From the NCBI GenBank assembly GCA_003194525.1, contig NBIV01000001.1, forward strand, positions 434,001 through 498,000: DNA of 64,000 nucleotides. Reading direction: 5' to 3'. A program made the translations under genes and the position numbers. The first letter of the stretch is position 1, and every line of letters begins with the position of its first letter. Of this stretch, positions 42,781-53,010 are shown piece by piece. A model generated the notes under the pieces. That model saw only the letters and a list, made by a program, of their open reading frames with translations. It ran no database searches and was not told the DNA's origin. This DNA is from Gracilariopsis chorda. Taxonomy: Eukaryota; Rhodophyta; Florideophyceae; Gracilariales; Gracilariaceae.

Positions 42781-43947
42781 TCACAATGCTTGGGGTTCAT
42801 TGATTTCCATTCGCAAGTCTTCAATTTCGTTCTCAAGCATTCGCCATGCTTGCTTCATTGCTTGTACTTCTTTTCTCATTATTGTTCTTTCTTCTGTCAG
42901 TGTTCTGCAAAGCCTCTCGAGAGTTTCTCTCTTATCCAGCTCGCTCTTGGATTTTGCCTTCCAGAAGTCCAACTCTTCTTCACAGGACTTGACCTGAGCT
43001 ATTGTTTCCTTAGATTTCATTTTCAGTTCTTCGCTTTCGTTCTCGAGCTTGCTCGTGGCTTTTCGCAAATCTGCGATACTTTGCTGGAGCCGTTTTAAAT
43101 CCGCTGTTTGTCTCGTCAAGGCGTCTTCGCGTTTCTTCTTCTTCCGAAGGAATTCATCTCTCTGAACTAGGAGCTGATTTGTTTCAGAACGGAGGTGAGA
43201 AGTTCGCTTACGAATCTCTCCGAGTTCCATCTTTTCCAAGGCGAGCTTCGCCTCGTCTTCCTCGAAATCCTTTTCAGCTTGTTTCAGTTTGTCAACGTGC
43301 TGTTTTTCCTCAGCAGTGTTTTCGTTTATCGTCTTCTCATAGAAGGTTTCCCTTCTATCGTACACAACCTGGAGTTGCTCCAATTTGGACTCCAGTTTGT
43401 CTGTTAGTTCATCCTTTGCTCCTTTACCGTTTTCACCTTGATTCAGTTGGGAGTTTATTTCCTTCATTGCTTCATCAAACTTTTTACAGATTTCCTCCCT
43501 CCTCTCCCGCTCGTCGGCACTTTTTTTCTCAGATTCTTCTAGTTTTGCTTTGTTTTGCCTTGATAACTCCTTGGACTGTGCCTTGAGCTTCTCAGTTGAT
43601 GCTTCAATCTTTCTAAGTTCTTCACCAAGCTCGCTATAGTCTAGTTCCGCAACGCTCAACCTCTTTTCCTCCATACCTAAATCATATTCTAAGTCTCGAA
43701 CATTTGCTATGCAGTCTGTGTACATCAACTGCAAGACACGTAGCTTCTCTTCTGGTGATATTTCGCGGTCCGCGACGAGCGCTTGAGCGGCCGTAGAGGC
43801 GACATGAAATGCCTCATAAGCGGCTTGCTCATCGGCAGACTTAGGAGGATCCTCCTCCCGACTTTCTAACTGTGCAATGCGGTCGCGTAACAATTGGCGC
43901 AATGTTTCTTCGTCATTCTTTGCGGCACCAGGCTGTGGAGAGGTCAT
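42781..43947 (-). CDS. taxilin-family coiled-coil protein
   Basis: A 388-residue protein that is coiled coil almost throughout (about residues 85-380), with heptads of Glu, Lys and Leu. Taxilin hallmarks are the segment KAQSKELSRQNKAKLEE (family LCRELQ.QNK..KEE), REEICKKFDEAMKEINSQL (family F...L..I...L), and the ending LDFWKAKSKSELDKRETLER followed by LCRTLTEER (family W..K......LE.LCR.LQ.ER). Family knowledge: taxilins bind syntaxins and the nascent-polypeptide-associated complex and act in vesicle traffic. The start ATG is at 43945-43947. It is divergent from polymerase eta; 675 bp separate the starts. Confidence 0.85.
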   Translation of the reverse strand: MTSPQPGAAKNDEETLRQLLRDRIAQLESREEDPPKSADEQAAYEAFHVASTAAQALVADREISPEEKLRVLQLMYTDCIANVRDLEYDLGMEEKRLSVAELDYSELGEELRKIEASTEKLKAQSKELSRQNKAKLEESEKKSADERERREEICKKFDEAMKEINSQLNQGENGKGAKDELTDKLESKLEQLQVVYDRRETFYEKTINENTAEEKQHVDKLKQAEKDFEEDEAKLALEKMELGEIRKRTSHLRSETNQLLVQRDEFLRKKKKREDALTRQTADLKRLQQSIADLRKATSKLENESEELKMKSKETIAQVKSCEEELDFWKAKSKSELDKRETLERLCRTLTEERTIMRKEVQAMKQAWRMLENEIEDLRMEINEPQAL

Positions 43948-44622
43948 CTAGTTATGATATGTAGGGCAAGTTGCGGCTTTCCGACAGTTACGTCACGTTG
44001 AGGAATAGCTGTTGCAGATATTTACGAAGCAGCTGTGTGTTGGAAATGAACGGGAGATAGGGATGGTCCAGTTCGAAATAGGCAGTGGAATTCGAAGCCC
44101 CGTTTGCAAATCTTGAGGGTCTAATGACCTGCCGATATTCAGGTCGCAGCGCGGTATCACGGTACTACCGTTCTGCGCCACGAAGGCGTAGGCGTAGCAG
44201 GTTTTGTCAAGGCTATTCTTGGTATCCGAGATACGATGCTCCATAACATGTGTGTCAGCTGTGCGGCTCTGCTCTGATCCTTATATTTCTCAGTTCGAAC
44301 GTGTTGGCGCGAAAGTCGGCAAAAAAAAGTTTCGGATTCAAGACCTGATTTCCAAATCCTGCATTCGCAGAATGGGCTTCGAGGAATTTCAATAGAACTC
44401 GGAAGTGAGCGCTAACCCTTCACTAGCCATCTCCGCCCAAACCAGCACACAAGGGTAGCATGCTAGACCCTGTCTAGCTCCGGGATGCAATTTGCTGCCC
44501 TCGGCTACTCAACTGCAAAAAGAAGCTTTCGATAAGCAATCGTTCTGAGCACACACTATCTTAAGAATTCAACGACGCAAGAGAAGCAATGGGTCAGTGA
44601 GCCCCTTCAGCGCAAGCAACTA
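43948..44622. promoter_or_regulatory. bidirectional promoter region between taxilin and polymerase eta
   Basis: 675 bp with no supported gene. One TAACCCTT octamer lies at 44413-44420, about 200 bp upstream of the polymerase start. Promoter function is inferred from position. Confidence 0.35.
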
Positions 44623-46231
44623 ATGGCGGCTGTAAAGGTTATTTTGCATTGTGACCTGGACTGCTTCTATGCTCAAGTGGAACGTGAGCGTTTAGGACTA
44701 CCACAGAATGCATCCATAGCAGTCGTCCAGTGGTCAATGGCTTTGGCCGTCAGCTACCCTGCCAGGAAGTATGGCATTTCGAGGGGTTCAAGTGTAGATG
44801 ACATTCGAAAAGCTGCTGGAGATAACGTTACTATTGTTCCAGTTGAGACAATCGGTGGCGGGAGCGCTGAGCCGCGATCGAATCAAAACCACCCAGACTT
44901 GGTCAACCTGCGTTTCACGGGCGTGCAAGCCACAGAGAAGGTCAGCCTAGCGCGATATCGAAATGCTTCGTCTCAGGTTTTCGCAGCTATGGCAGAAGTA
45001 CTTTCAGGATATGACGCAAAGCTTGAACGCGCAAGTATTGATGAGGCGTATATCGACGTTACTGTTGAGGTGGACCGTCGCCCGTCGCGTACGTTGCAGC
45101 TCTGAAGAGACACAAATACCAGCTGACACAATGATTGTTGGAGACAAGTTGGACATGTCAATCGAAACTGATATGCGCTTGGCACATGGTGCAGATATTG
45201 CAAAAGAGCTGCGTCACCGCGTGTTTTTGAAATGCAACTATACCGTCAGTGCTGGGATCAGCTTTAACAAGCTACTGGCGAAGTTTGCATCGGCAAAGAA
45301 TAAGCCAAACAGGCAAACTATTCTTCCATTTTCAGCAGTTCCTGAGCTAATGAAAAACGTTCCGCTTAGAAAATTACGGGGGCTCGGTGGGAAGCTCGGA
45401 AAGCAAATAGAGCAGCTTGGGGTACATACTGCGGGAGAAGCTACAAAGCTAGATATGGACACACTCGAACGCAAGCTGGGGAAGCGGAAGATAGCAGACT
45501 TTGTTTACAAGTGCGTTCGAGGCTTAGACGAAACAGAAGTTGTTGAACGTGAATCTACCAAAAGCTTACTGGCTGCGAAAAACTTCAAAGATGAAAACTC
45601 ACTCATTACCGTAGAGAAACAATGGCTGCCTTTATTGGCTGATGAGCTTAACAACAGGATAATTGCAGACAGTGAAGCTAATAGCAGAGATGCACGTACT
45701 CTCACCATCAGCTTCCGGGCGAAGATGACGAACGGTTATGGGAGAGTGAACGCGTCGCGTTCGACCACTATGCCCCAAACTAGTAACCTGAAGCGGACAG
45801 GAGCGATCGTGGCTGCCGCTCTTTTAGTTTTGAAGACCGCATTTTGCAAGGAAAGCCAATTTGCGTTCCCTATTAGCTTCATAGGACTCACGGCGACAAA
45901 CTTTTCGGAGCGGGCCACCCAGGGCGAAAGCATCCGTAGCTATTTCGACATTGCCGATCAGAAAAGTGGGAAGAGCAACGACTTCGACAGTCCTAAAAAG
46001 GCTCTTTCGAGCGCCGACCGTGAAGAAGAATACCGTAAACGCGTTCAGGAGAGTGCAGACAGAGAACTTGCCCTGAAATTACATCGAGAAGAGAGCAGTC
46101 GAGGAATACGAAAGACAAGAACACAAAACTCAAACAGAGCCTTGAAAAGGCCAGGACCCAAGAGGAGAAAACGAAGCGCTGAATTTATGACGGTAGATAT
46201 GTTTTTCAAGCCAAAGAACAGGAAGACATGA
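44623..46231 (+). CDS. DNA polymerase eta (Y family), coding region in two frames
   Basis: Two overlapping frames together hold one translesion polymerase. Frame one (44623 to a stop at 45103-45105) has the catalytic motif LHCDLDCFYAQVE, the template-base region SIAVVQWSMALAVSYPARKY and the second catalytic motif ASIDEAYIDVT. Frame +1 carries on with NYTVSAGISFNKLLAKFAS, NKPNRQTILPF, LRGLGGKLGKQIEQLG (helix-hairpin-helix), the little finger, and a tail without a recognised ubiquitin-binding zinc finger that ends EFMTVDMFFKP, a plausible PCNA-binding box. The switch occurs between about 45070 and 45110, in the linker where polymerase eta varies. No good GT-AG intron fits: the in-frame options are 16-52 bp and lack the CTAAC branch seen elsewhere. 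Either an indel (assembly or real) or an atypical tiny intron. Family role: error-free bypass of UV pyrimidine dimers. Confidence 0.83.
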
Positions 46232-46669
46232 TAGATTGGAAAGCGCTTTCTGACAGGATGTAAAAAAGGACAAGAAAGTGGTCCCGACTAAGCCATACAA
46301 ACCCTTCATCCCCAGTATCCTGGGCACCACCTCAGAATAACGCGTTGCAAATCGCAATGGCTGACTTTGAGTTTTGGCAAGCTAATCCCGCATGTTTAGG
46401 GCCCTGCTTGCAACTACTGGGATATACTTTACTAGAATCTGTTCTTCTGACCGGTCGATGAGCCTCTCTTCTCCAGCCCATAGCGGCAATTCTGTCCCTT
46501 ATATACACTATACTTTGGCTTGTGCACGACCACTTCGACCCGCTGCGCCCCTTTAAAACTGTACTTCTCCAATTCCCAATTCGAGACAGTGCTACCTGAC
46601 TCAAGACAGTGTCATCTGTTGCACTATTATCCTCCCACTTGCTATTGGCGTCCACGTCAATTCACTTAA
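46232..46669. other. spacer next to retroelement fossil
   Basis: About 440 bp after polymerase eta without a supported gene; it may include the edge of the neighbouring retroelement, but no LTR was recognised. Confidence 0.35.
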
Positions 46670-48085
46670 TGTAGATGAGGAAGTGGGTTATTCTGAACAA
46701 TGTAAGTGTGAAATGCCTTCGTCAACGTGCCATCGCTATCAACAAAGTCCCGAGTAGGCTGCCATTGAGCATCATGTGTTGCTGAGTTTTCCATGAGTGC
46801 TAACCACTGATAACCGACCGCGCTTTCGATGACCAAGAATGCGGTCCACCTTAAACTATGGAACTTCAGCCGTAGCGTCAACGGGAACAGGCGTGCGCCA
46901 GATCGTTTACGCAAGATCAGATGGTTGGCTTCGGTGTGGCTTCGTGTGCGACACATGCATAACGGGATGAATGCGAATATGACGGGGTAGCAACAAGCGA
47001 ATTGCATTCCTGCCAACGAGTTGCAGGATCTTGAATGGCCCATACCGTCTGGCTGACAACTTAGAGGATTGTTGGGCACTGCTGTAGGAACCTCTAAACA
47101 ACTCCTGAGATATCCATCTCCATACAACTTCCGAGATATCCGTACAACTTCCGAGATATCCATACAGAATCTCCGACTTGATACGTAGGGCGCTTATAGT
47201 GTATGCTTGCCTCTGCAATCTGTCTGGCCTTAGCGAGACGATGAGCATATTTTGCGTCCTCCATGACTGACTTCAAACGATCTCGAAAGTCAGACAAAGA
47301 TTCAAGATCGGTCGGGGCGCGAAAAAGTGTATCAAGCGGCCATTTTGGCCTCCAGCCCAGACCTACCTCAAACGGGGAGAGTCCAATATCCTCTGACACT
47401 GCCGAATTGTAAGCAAACTCAGCACAAGGGAGCAGGATGTCCCAATCATTCTGCTCATAGTTGCAAAAACATCGTATGTAGTTTTCCAGCATTCTATTCA
47501 TTGCTTCAGAAGCACCATCCGTCTGAGGATGCTTTGTCAATGACATGCGCAGCTTTGCCCCACAAAGCTTCACAAGTTCTTCCCAGAACTGAGATGTGAA
47601 CTTTGGATCTCTGTCAGAGATGATGTCGTCTGGCAAACCGTGATGAGGAAAAATGTGCGTGAAGAAGGAAAGTGCTACATCCCGCGCCTGATCAGTGTCC
47701 TTACATGCAATAAATCGTACCCGGCGAGACAAACGATCCACCCAGGTAGCAAAAGCATCAAATCCGCCGGGGGTGAGTGGAAGTTTGACAATAAAATCCG
47801 TCGCTAAGAGACCCCAGCGATGATTCGCAATCGGGAGAGCGGCTGGGTCATTCAAGGTGGGCCCGTGAAAGTCTTTTTGCTGCTGACATACCAAACAACC
47901 GTCACAGTACTGGCGCACCTGTTTGGTCTTGTGCTTCCAGTGAAACTCCGCAAGCCGAGCCAGAGTCTTTGAAAATGCGAAATGACCCGCGACCTTAGAA
48001 TCATGAGCGAGCTCCAGAACGGATTTCCGCGCGTGGGACGGCACGCACAGCTACCCCTTATAAAATAGCTGCTGATCGTGAGGGC
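46670..48085 (-). mobile_element. Ty3/gypsy retrotransposon fossil (chromovirus type)
   Basis: A broken, partial element on the minus strand. Parts present in order are the integrase N-terminal HHCC zinc finger, the integrase catalytic core, the integrase C-terminal region, and a chromodomain-like end, which places it among chromoviruses. Gag, protease, reverse transcriptase and both LTRs are not seen, so this is only the 3' part of pol. It has a few frame interruptions, mostly in its last third; the core is still a long open stretch, so it is a fossil of moderate age rather than a very ancient one (rough inference). Its upstream side abuts a LINE-derived fragment. Confidence 0.85.
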
Positions 48086-48215
48086 AGAAACTATTCCTGT
48101 TGTGTAGAAACGTAGAGACTGGATGTAGCTTCGGAACGTGGCAGGTAAATACTTGCAACAGGGTAGTATGCGCCCTCCTTAGAGTCAATACATCTGGCGG
48201 TAGCGTCGGAAAAAG
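48086..48215 (-). mobile_element. LINE-derived fragment joined to the Ty3/gypsy fossil
   Basis: The minus strand reads PDVLTLRRAHTTLLQVFTC, then HVPKLHPVSTFLHNRNSFC, closely similar to the block at about 22165-22270 on the plus strand (VTLRRGNSALAQVFAGHVP, TFIHKKKCFC). The GH..L...C pattern is typical of the part after RNase H in LINEs. The join to the integrase region lies near 48085. It is a separate copy from the RNase H remnant at 49.2-49.8 kb, because the two overlap in the block around DVL.L. Confidence 0.5.
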
Positions 48216-48827
48216 ACCCCCGCTTATCTGTGCGAAACAGAAGGGACGAGGCACGTGCAACCCTGCGGATCTTACAAACCTTTCCCTAACTTTTCCCAAA
48301 AGGATCATGGAGGTTCCCACGGAAACTCTGGCGGGACCGCAGTGGGTCTCCAACGGAGACCAGGGATTTTAGGAAGCGGCAACACCGCCTGTACAACGAT
48401 CTGAATGGGTTTACAGGGTTTTTCTGGACTTACGCTGAGATCTACAGCACACACGGGCCCCAACCCGATCTTACCGCCCTTTATCGCCAAGGATAAAGAG
48501 AAAAGGGAGGGTAAGATGTCACCAGATCTTCTAGGTGGCGCGAACGTGGTACATGGAATCCACCTTGTCGTGGTGTACCCCTTACCTAGGGTTCTCTCGA
48601 GTTGAGGAAGGATTAGCAGAGCAAAGTCTGGAAGAGGCGAAACGCGCCAGAACGAAATGGATTATACATTCAGGTCTCCCCGTAGAAGGTTTGCACAATT
48701 CTACTACGTCTTGGAATACCAGTTGGTGAGCGTAACACGGCTGCTGCAGGGTGGGAGCACACAACAGCTATCAACAATATTTTGAGTCGGAAGTTAAGAA
48801 TGGTGTAACGGGGTAGAGAGAACTTGT
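48216..48827. other. spacer within repeat-rich region
   Basis: About 610 bp with no supported gene; probably further decayed repeat material. A 28-base stretch at 48342-48369 resembles one at 39085-39112 (about 22 of 28 positions). Confidence 0.35.
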
Positions 48828-48910
48828 CTGTGGTGGCTGATATACGTGTACCAGCTGCGCTTATCATCAGTTCACACCGGACATGTGACCTAGTCGTTTT
48901 GACTATGACA
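48828..48910 (+). repeat. 83-bp direct repeat, copy 1
   Basis: Begins CTGTGGTGGCTGATATACGT and ends GTTTTGACTATGACA. It is identical to copy 2 at 49056-49138 at all but one position (C instead of A in the sixth GC-rich block). On the minus strand both encode a peptide like MIIAAGTRISATT in one frame. Confidence 0.9.
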
Positions 48911-49055
48911 GGTTATGGGCCCAGATATTCCTGGGGTACAGGGTTCGGTTCCCTCCAGTCCAGCTGCCACTGCACTTGCACACGATGCTTACTATTCCCA
49001 CCATTCTTCACACTCCACCCTCGTAGTCCAGGAGCACTACCGCGGGTGAGGAGCA

Positions 49056-49138
49056 CTGTGGTGGCTGATATACGTGTACCAGCTGCGATTATCATCAGTT
49101 CACACCGGACATGTGACCTAGTCGTTTTGACTATGACA
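49056..49138 (+). repeat. 83-bp direct repeat, copy 2
   Basis: Same orientation as copy 1, 228 bp further on, with one mismatch. A more diverged relative lies near 4054-4115 (ACACGTGTACCAGCTGCG shared), whose minus strand reads VIVAAGTRVSSTT, so the family is dispersed and may once have been coding. Confidence 0.9.
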
Positions 49139-49209
49139 TTGTCATTCACGAGGAGTAGCTAGCGGTTAACCTTAGTTGTTGAGAGATTGAGAAGGGATTA
49201 TTATAAGTT

Positions 49210-49783
49210 TTACCACAGCGTCGCAATTAGACAATGTGCGCCCATAAAGAACAACAACAATACATCTGACAGTGTTTCTGGGACTTCGCTTACTGGCTCT
49301 GCTCTAGTAAGACGGACTCGAGTTCTCTGCTTCACTTCCAGAAAGTCGATCTCTTTTATGGAATTGCTGCGCAATGGAGAGACCAAGGCTTTTCTTTGCA
49401 AGTTCGTCGGCGGCTTCGTTTTGTGGTAACCCGCAGTGTCCTGGTACCCAAACAATTTGGCATTGACAATAGTTTGTTAGCAATGTCATGCATTCAGAGA
49501 TGTCCTAAAGCTGGCGTGTTTGGCGCCGTTGGGACGTTTGCAAGCCTTGAACGAGGCTTTTCGAGTGCGTAGCAAATCTGATTGTGCCTCTCCAGCCGCA
49601 GCAAACTGTCACAGCAAATTCGGATAGGGCTCGCCGGAACGCTGCTAGCTCTGCAGTGTACGAACAGACCTCTATCCCAGCTGGGGCTATTCCTGTTTGA
49701 GGTTCGATCCTTCCTTTCCACCAGATTAAATAACCTCCCCCGCCTACCCTATGTATATGAAGAGCAGTGGTGCCAAAGGCCAA
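49210..49783 (-). mobile_element. LINE fragment carrying an RNase H domain
   Basis: A broken non-LTR retrotransposon piece. Minus-strand frames encode RNase H blocks in order: GYLIWWKGRIEPQTG, CSYTAELAAFRRAL, FATHSKSLVQGLQ (the usual Asp before SK is His here), VWVPGHCGLPQNEAADELAK, then KEIDFLEVKQR. The blocks lie in at least two frames, so the element is dead. The WVPGH.G..GNE.AD pattern is the form found in LINE and fungal retroposon RNase H. No reverse transcriptase is seen upstream to 51.5 kb. Its relative at 22.0 kb shares LAKKS and KEIDFLEVKQR. Confidence 0.78.
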
Positions 49784-51581
49784 AGATCTACTGACTCAAC
49801 GCAATAGTTGCCGTCAAGACTCTCGACTCCTTGCCCAGACTAGTTGACCGTCGGGATATCCGTCGAAGAGCCCCTGCAGGTACATCGTAACAAAAGGGGT
49901 TCATACGGCTTTCTCCGTAGCTTCCCGATGATTTTGAAACTTGATACCCCTGGTACCGTTGGTACACGAAGAAAGAGGAGCTTTATGTTCTAAAAAAGGC
50001 CAGGTTTCTGCAGTTTAGGCAGCAGAGAGGTTGCCATTGGACCCAATGTTGGGTGGTGCTGCTACGGGTGACCTACAAATGCTTGCTATAGAGCATATTG
50101 CGCAACTCTGCAATACCAGCGTGTCTTTGAGCTGATCAGGTTATGTGACGACTGACTTACTTGCGTCGCTGACTATCTAAGCCGTCGAGCCCTGTCGCGT
50201 CGCGCCGTAAACTCTAAACTGTCCACTGAGAGAGATGCTCGACCAGATTTCCTCTCCATGCGATGCAAAAGGATGCATCAAAGTTGTCGTAGCGCATCTG
50301 GAATCACGATGCTAAATCGCTTTGCGCTGGATACCGTTGTGGTGAGAGACCACTGCAAGGTACTAGCGAGTCCCGCTCAGGGCACATGCAGTTCCGCCCG
50401 TCGAGGTGTGCCGACCTTCCAAAAAGGCTATAAACCACTATAAAGTTACGGCGGATGAGGAAGCCAAATGGAGATGCGATTGGGTCTATTAGAGGATTTT
50501 AGCCGTCGAATAGATAATTAGCATTCTACTTGTAGAAAGCGAATACCCTTGCCTTGGCATTAGGGGCACGTGCCGGTAACTACACACACACACACACACA
50601 CACACACAAGAGGATGAAGCTTAGCAGCATGTCTAGTACAAAGTCACAAAGTCAAACCAGTTCTTCGATCTCTAATTCCATTTGTGCTCTCCGAGCCTAC
50701 CCAGTTTCACGAAGTGCGCGTGACTTCCGAATCTACTATTCAGAGGTCACATAGATTCAGGATTAAACCAAAAGACGTATCTTCAAAAGTTAATACATTC
50801 CTCTTCCTCTTGGCGGTAGGACTTCATACCTGTTGCGCAGGTAGTAACTTGGGAGACGACGTCGCAGAAGGAATCGGGCGTCTTGCGTTCAAAAGGAAAT
50901 TTGAGAAGGAAGCTGAAAGTATAGGAACCGCAAAGAGTGGGACGGATTTTGGTCAAAAGTTGAGGACACCGACACAAAAATGGGAGCACATGGAACGGGT
51001 TTGAGGAACAATGTTCTTTGTGACTTCCAACCGTGACATAGTGATTTGCAGACGCATCGGTTCTGAAACCTCCACGATCGCGCATGCACACGGATATCTA
51101 GTGTCGGGGCAAAACGAAATCAGTGAAGAGTAACGCCACTCGTTTCGGAAATCTCTATGCGATAACTGCATCACGAGCTTTCTAATCTGCATCACGAACT
51201 TTCTAATCTCCTGATTTGGTTCCCTGCCGTGACTCTGTAATTTGTTCTTTCAGTATCTATCTACCCATGCAGACACACAAAATGATGGAACGGAATGCAT
51301 ACCCTTGGCATCGTGAAACAAGTAGATTTCTGTGCGACCGCCACCGTCAGCGTTGTTCAGAGGGTTGTTGCCGATTATTAGATTGCAAACCGAGCTGCAC
51401 ATACCACTGCTCCACATATCCTTGCACACTTCATGTTGGAATTGCATACTTAAGCAACGTAACCGTATTGGCTACGTACAGAAGCATTAGAACCGCTCTT
51501 CAAGTATCTCTGATACTCGTTATTTGAAGCATTCTCAATCCTCATTCATCACCAGCTCGCCCTCTTGTTTGGCGACATATC
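49784..51581. other. 1.8-kb gene-poor region
   Basis: No gene is supported. It holds a (CA)n microsatellite at 50582-50608 and a 21-bp tandem duplication (unit TGCATCACGAGCTTTCTAATC, second unit with one change) at about 51168-51209. Confidence 0.5.
50582..50608 (+). repeat. (CA)n microsatellite
   Basis: About 13 dinucleotide units without interruption, in intergenic DNA. Confidence 0.95.
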
Positions 51582-52253
51582 ATGCCTAGTTTCATGTCCA
51601 CGAGTGACCCGGCCGTCTCTAAGTTTTGCTTTGGGTTGTCAGGTTCGGGTATGATGCAAATCACAAACGCTTTACACACTATGCTTCCCAGCTTCTTTAA
51701 GAAAAAAGCCCAAAAGAAAGATTCTAAACCTGCACTTAGACCTCGACCAGAAAGGATGCGATGGCGGCCCACGATAACAAAAGAAAACTGGACTCCAACC
51801 AGACGCCTACGAAAGATCAGAAAGCGCTCGTTGAGGGAGCTTCACGATATTGACAAGGAATACGGCAAGTCAAAGGTGGAGAATGTTCCCGACATGGAGC
51901 CAAAGTGCCACGTTGTCGACTTTCGTGAATTCTTGCGTCAACGACTTGTTCCGGACTCAAAGCGTCGGCGACATGCAGCTGAGCGGGAATTCATGGAGCA
52001 GCTGCAGAGGCGGGCAGAAAAGAAAAACGAACAAAAGCGTTTTGGCGCGAGTGGGGTTGAGTTTAAAAATGCCCCAGTACCTGTTCCGAAGTATATGAAA
52101 GAACTCCTCAGCTCACTTGATTTGCCACCCAACTGCAAGCAAAAGATTGACTTCTCCAAGGGATTGAAGTTAGTTGCCGAGAATGAGGACGAGAAGATTC
52201 AACTGGACGCAGCATACAACTTTTTACGTGAAGTAATGGGTGAACAAGGATGA
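51582..52253 (+). CDS. basic protein of unknown function
   Basis: A 223-residue open frame with the character of a real protein but no domain I recognise. The N-terminal 60 residues are mildly hydrophobic with Ser and Lys (MMQITNALHTMLPSFFKKK), possibly an organelle-targeting leader. A strongly basic stretch follows (PTRRLRKIRKRSLREL), then charged helices (RRRHAAEREFMEQLQRRAEK) and a more acidic C-terminus (NEDEKIQLDAAYNFLREV). Size, charge and leader would fit a lineage-specific mitochondrial or plastid ribosomal or RNA-binding protein; this is a guess. The ATG at 51582 is the first in frame; internal Mets (residues 5, 24, 25) are alternatives. Confidence 0.6.
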   Translation: MPSFMSTSDPAVSKFCFGLSGSGMMQITNALHTMLPSFFKKKAQKKDSKPALRPRPERMRWRPTITKENWTPTRRLRKIRKRSLRELHDIDKEYGKSKVENVPDMEPKCHVVDFREFLRQRLVPDSKRRRHAAEREFMEQLQRRAEKKNEQKRFGASGVEFKNAPVPVPKYMKELLSSLDLPPNCKQKIDFSKGLKLVAENEDEKIQLDAAYNFLREVMGEQG

Positions 52254-52793
52254 ATCCAAGAAGTCTTGCGTCTGATTTTCATGTTTTGACTTCTGCAGAT
52301 TACAGGGTACATGCAAGTCCGCCTTCCCGTGGTGTACATGTGTTCTCTCCGAGAAGGAGTGAAGTGAAATGGACTCGCGATTGGGTATCTCTTGGAGAAC
52401 AGGATCTCATATGCTTGGAGAAAGCAGAGGCTCCGCAGCTAAGGGTTACTGAATAAGCGGTGTGTTCACTGACTTCGGTGTGAAGAAGGGTGAGCAGGAC
52501 GTTCGGAGGCCTAACTTTGGCCAACGCGATAGCGCGGCAAAGCTGATGCTTCGCACAACATTGGCGAAGGCGAACACTGATCGGATAGCAACAGGGAGGC
52601 TTTAGAATTCTACTAGTCCTCTACACATAATGGTAGACCGCTAGCCTTCTTAACTCTCTTCTTCCCAAGTGCGTCTGTACTATTCTGAAAAACGCAACAA
52701 CATCGCTCCTCTCTGCCATGTGATAAGCTGGTCCTGCTCGGTGTGCTATTCAACAAGTTGTTTGCCTGTTTTGGTTAAATAGAAGGCTCCTAA
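52254..52793. other. spacer left of the MITE
   Basis: 540 bp with no supported gene; one AAGGGTTA octamer at 52441. Confidence 0.45.
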
Positions 52794-52796
52794 TAA

Positions 52797-53010
52797 GGCC
52801 CTGTCTACATATGGACATGGACATGGGTTTTTGGCACTGCACCGGGAAAAGAATTAAAAATAATTCATGTTAACTTAGCGAAAATTTAAAAACAAATCTG
52901 ATAGAACGATTCCGAAGTGTCTCTTCCGTGAGGTCGCTCTTTGAGCGACCCCAAAATCGTGGACAGTGGACAAGATAGATTATTGTCCATGTCCATATGT
53001 AGACAGGGCC
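52797..53010. mobile_element. PIF/Harbinger-type MITE
   Basis: A 214-bp element with perfect 27-bp terminal inverted repeats (52797-52823 and 52984-53010) that start GGCCCTGTCTACATATGGAC. It is flanked on both sides by the trinucleotide TAA (52794-52796 and 53011-53013), the 3-bp TWA target duplication of the PIF/Harbinger superfamily, whose ends typically begin GGSCCTG or similar. The interior is A/T-rich and non-coding, with a 7-bp stem hairpin (GGTCGCT/AGCGACC) at 52932-52950. No transposase is present, so it would need one in trans. Perfect repeat ends suggest a fairly young insertion. Confidence 0.9.

Noticed and set aside
44963-46231. The second polymerase eta frame as a separate gene
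   Set aside because: Its first 45 codons are a shadow of the first frame; the real content begins mid-domain, so it is the rest of the same gene.
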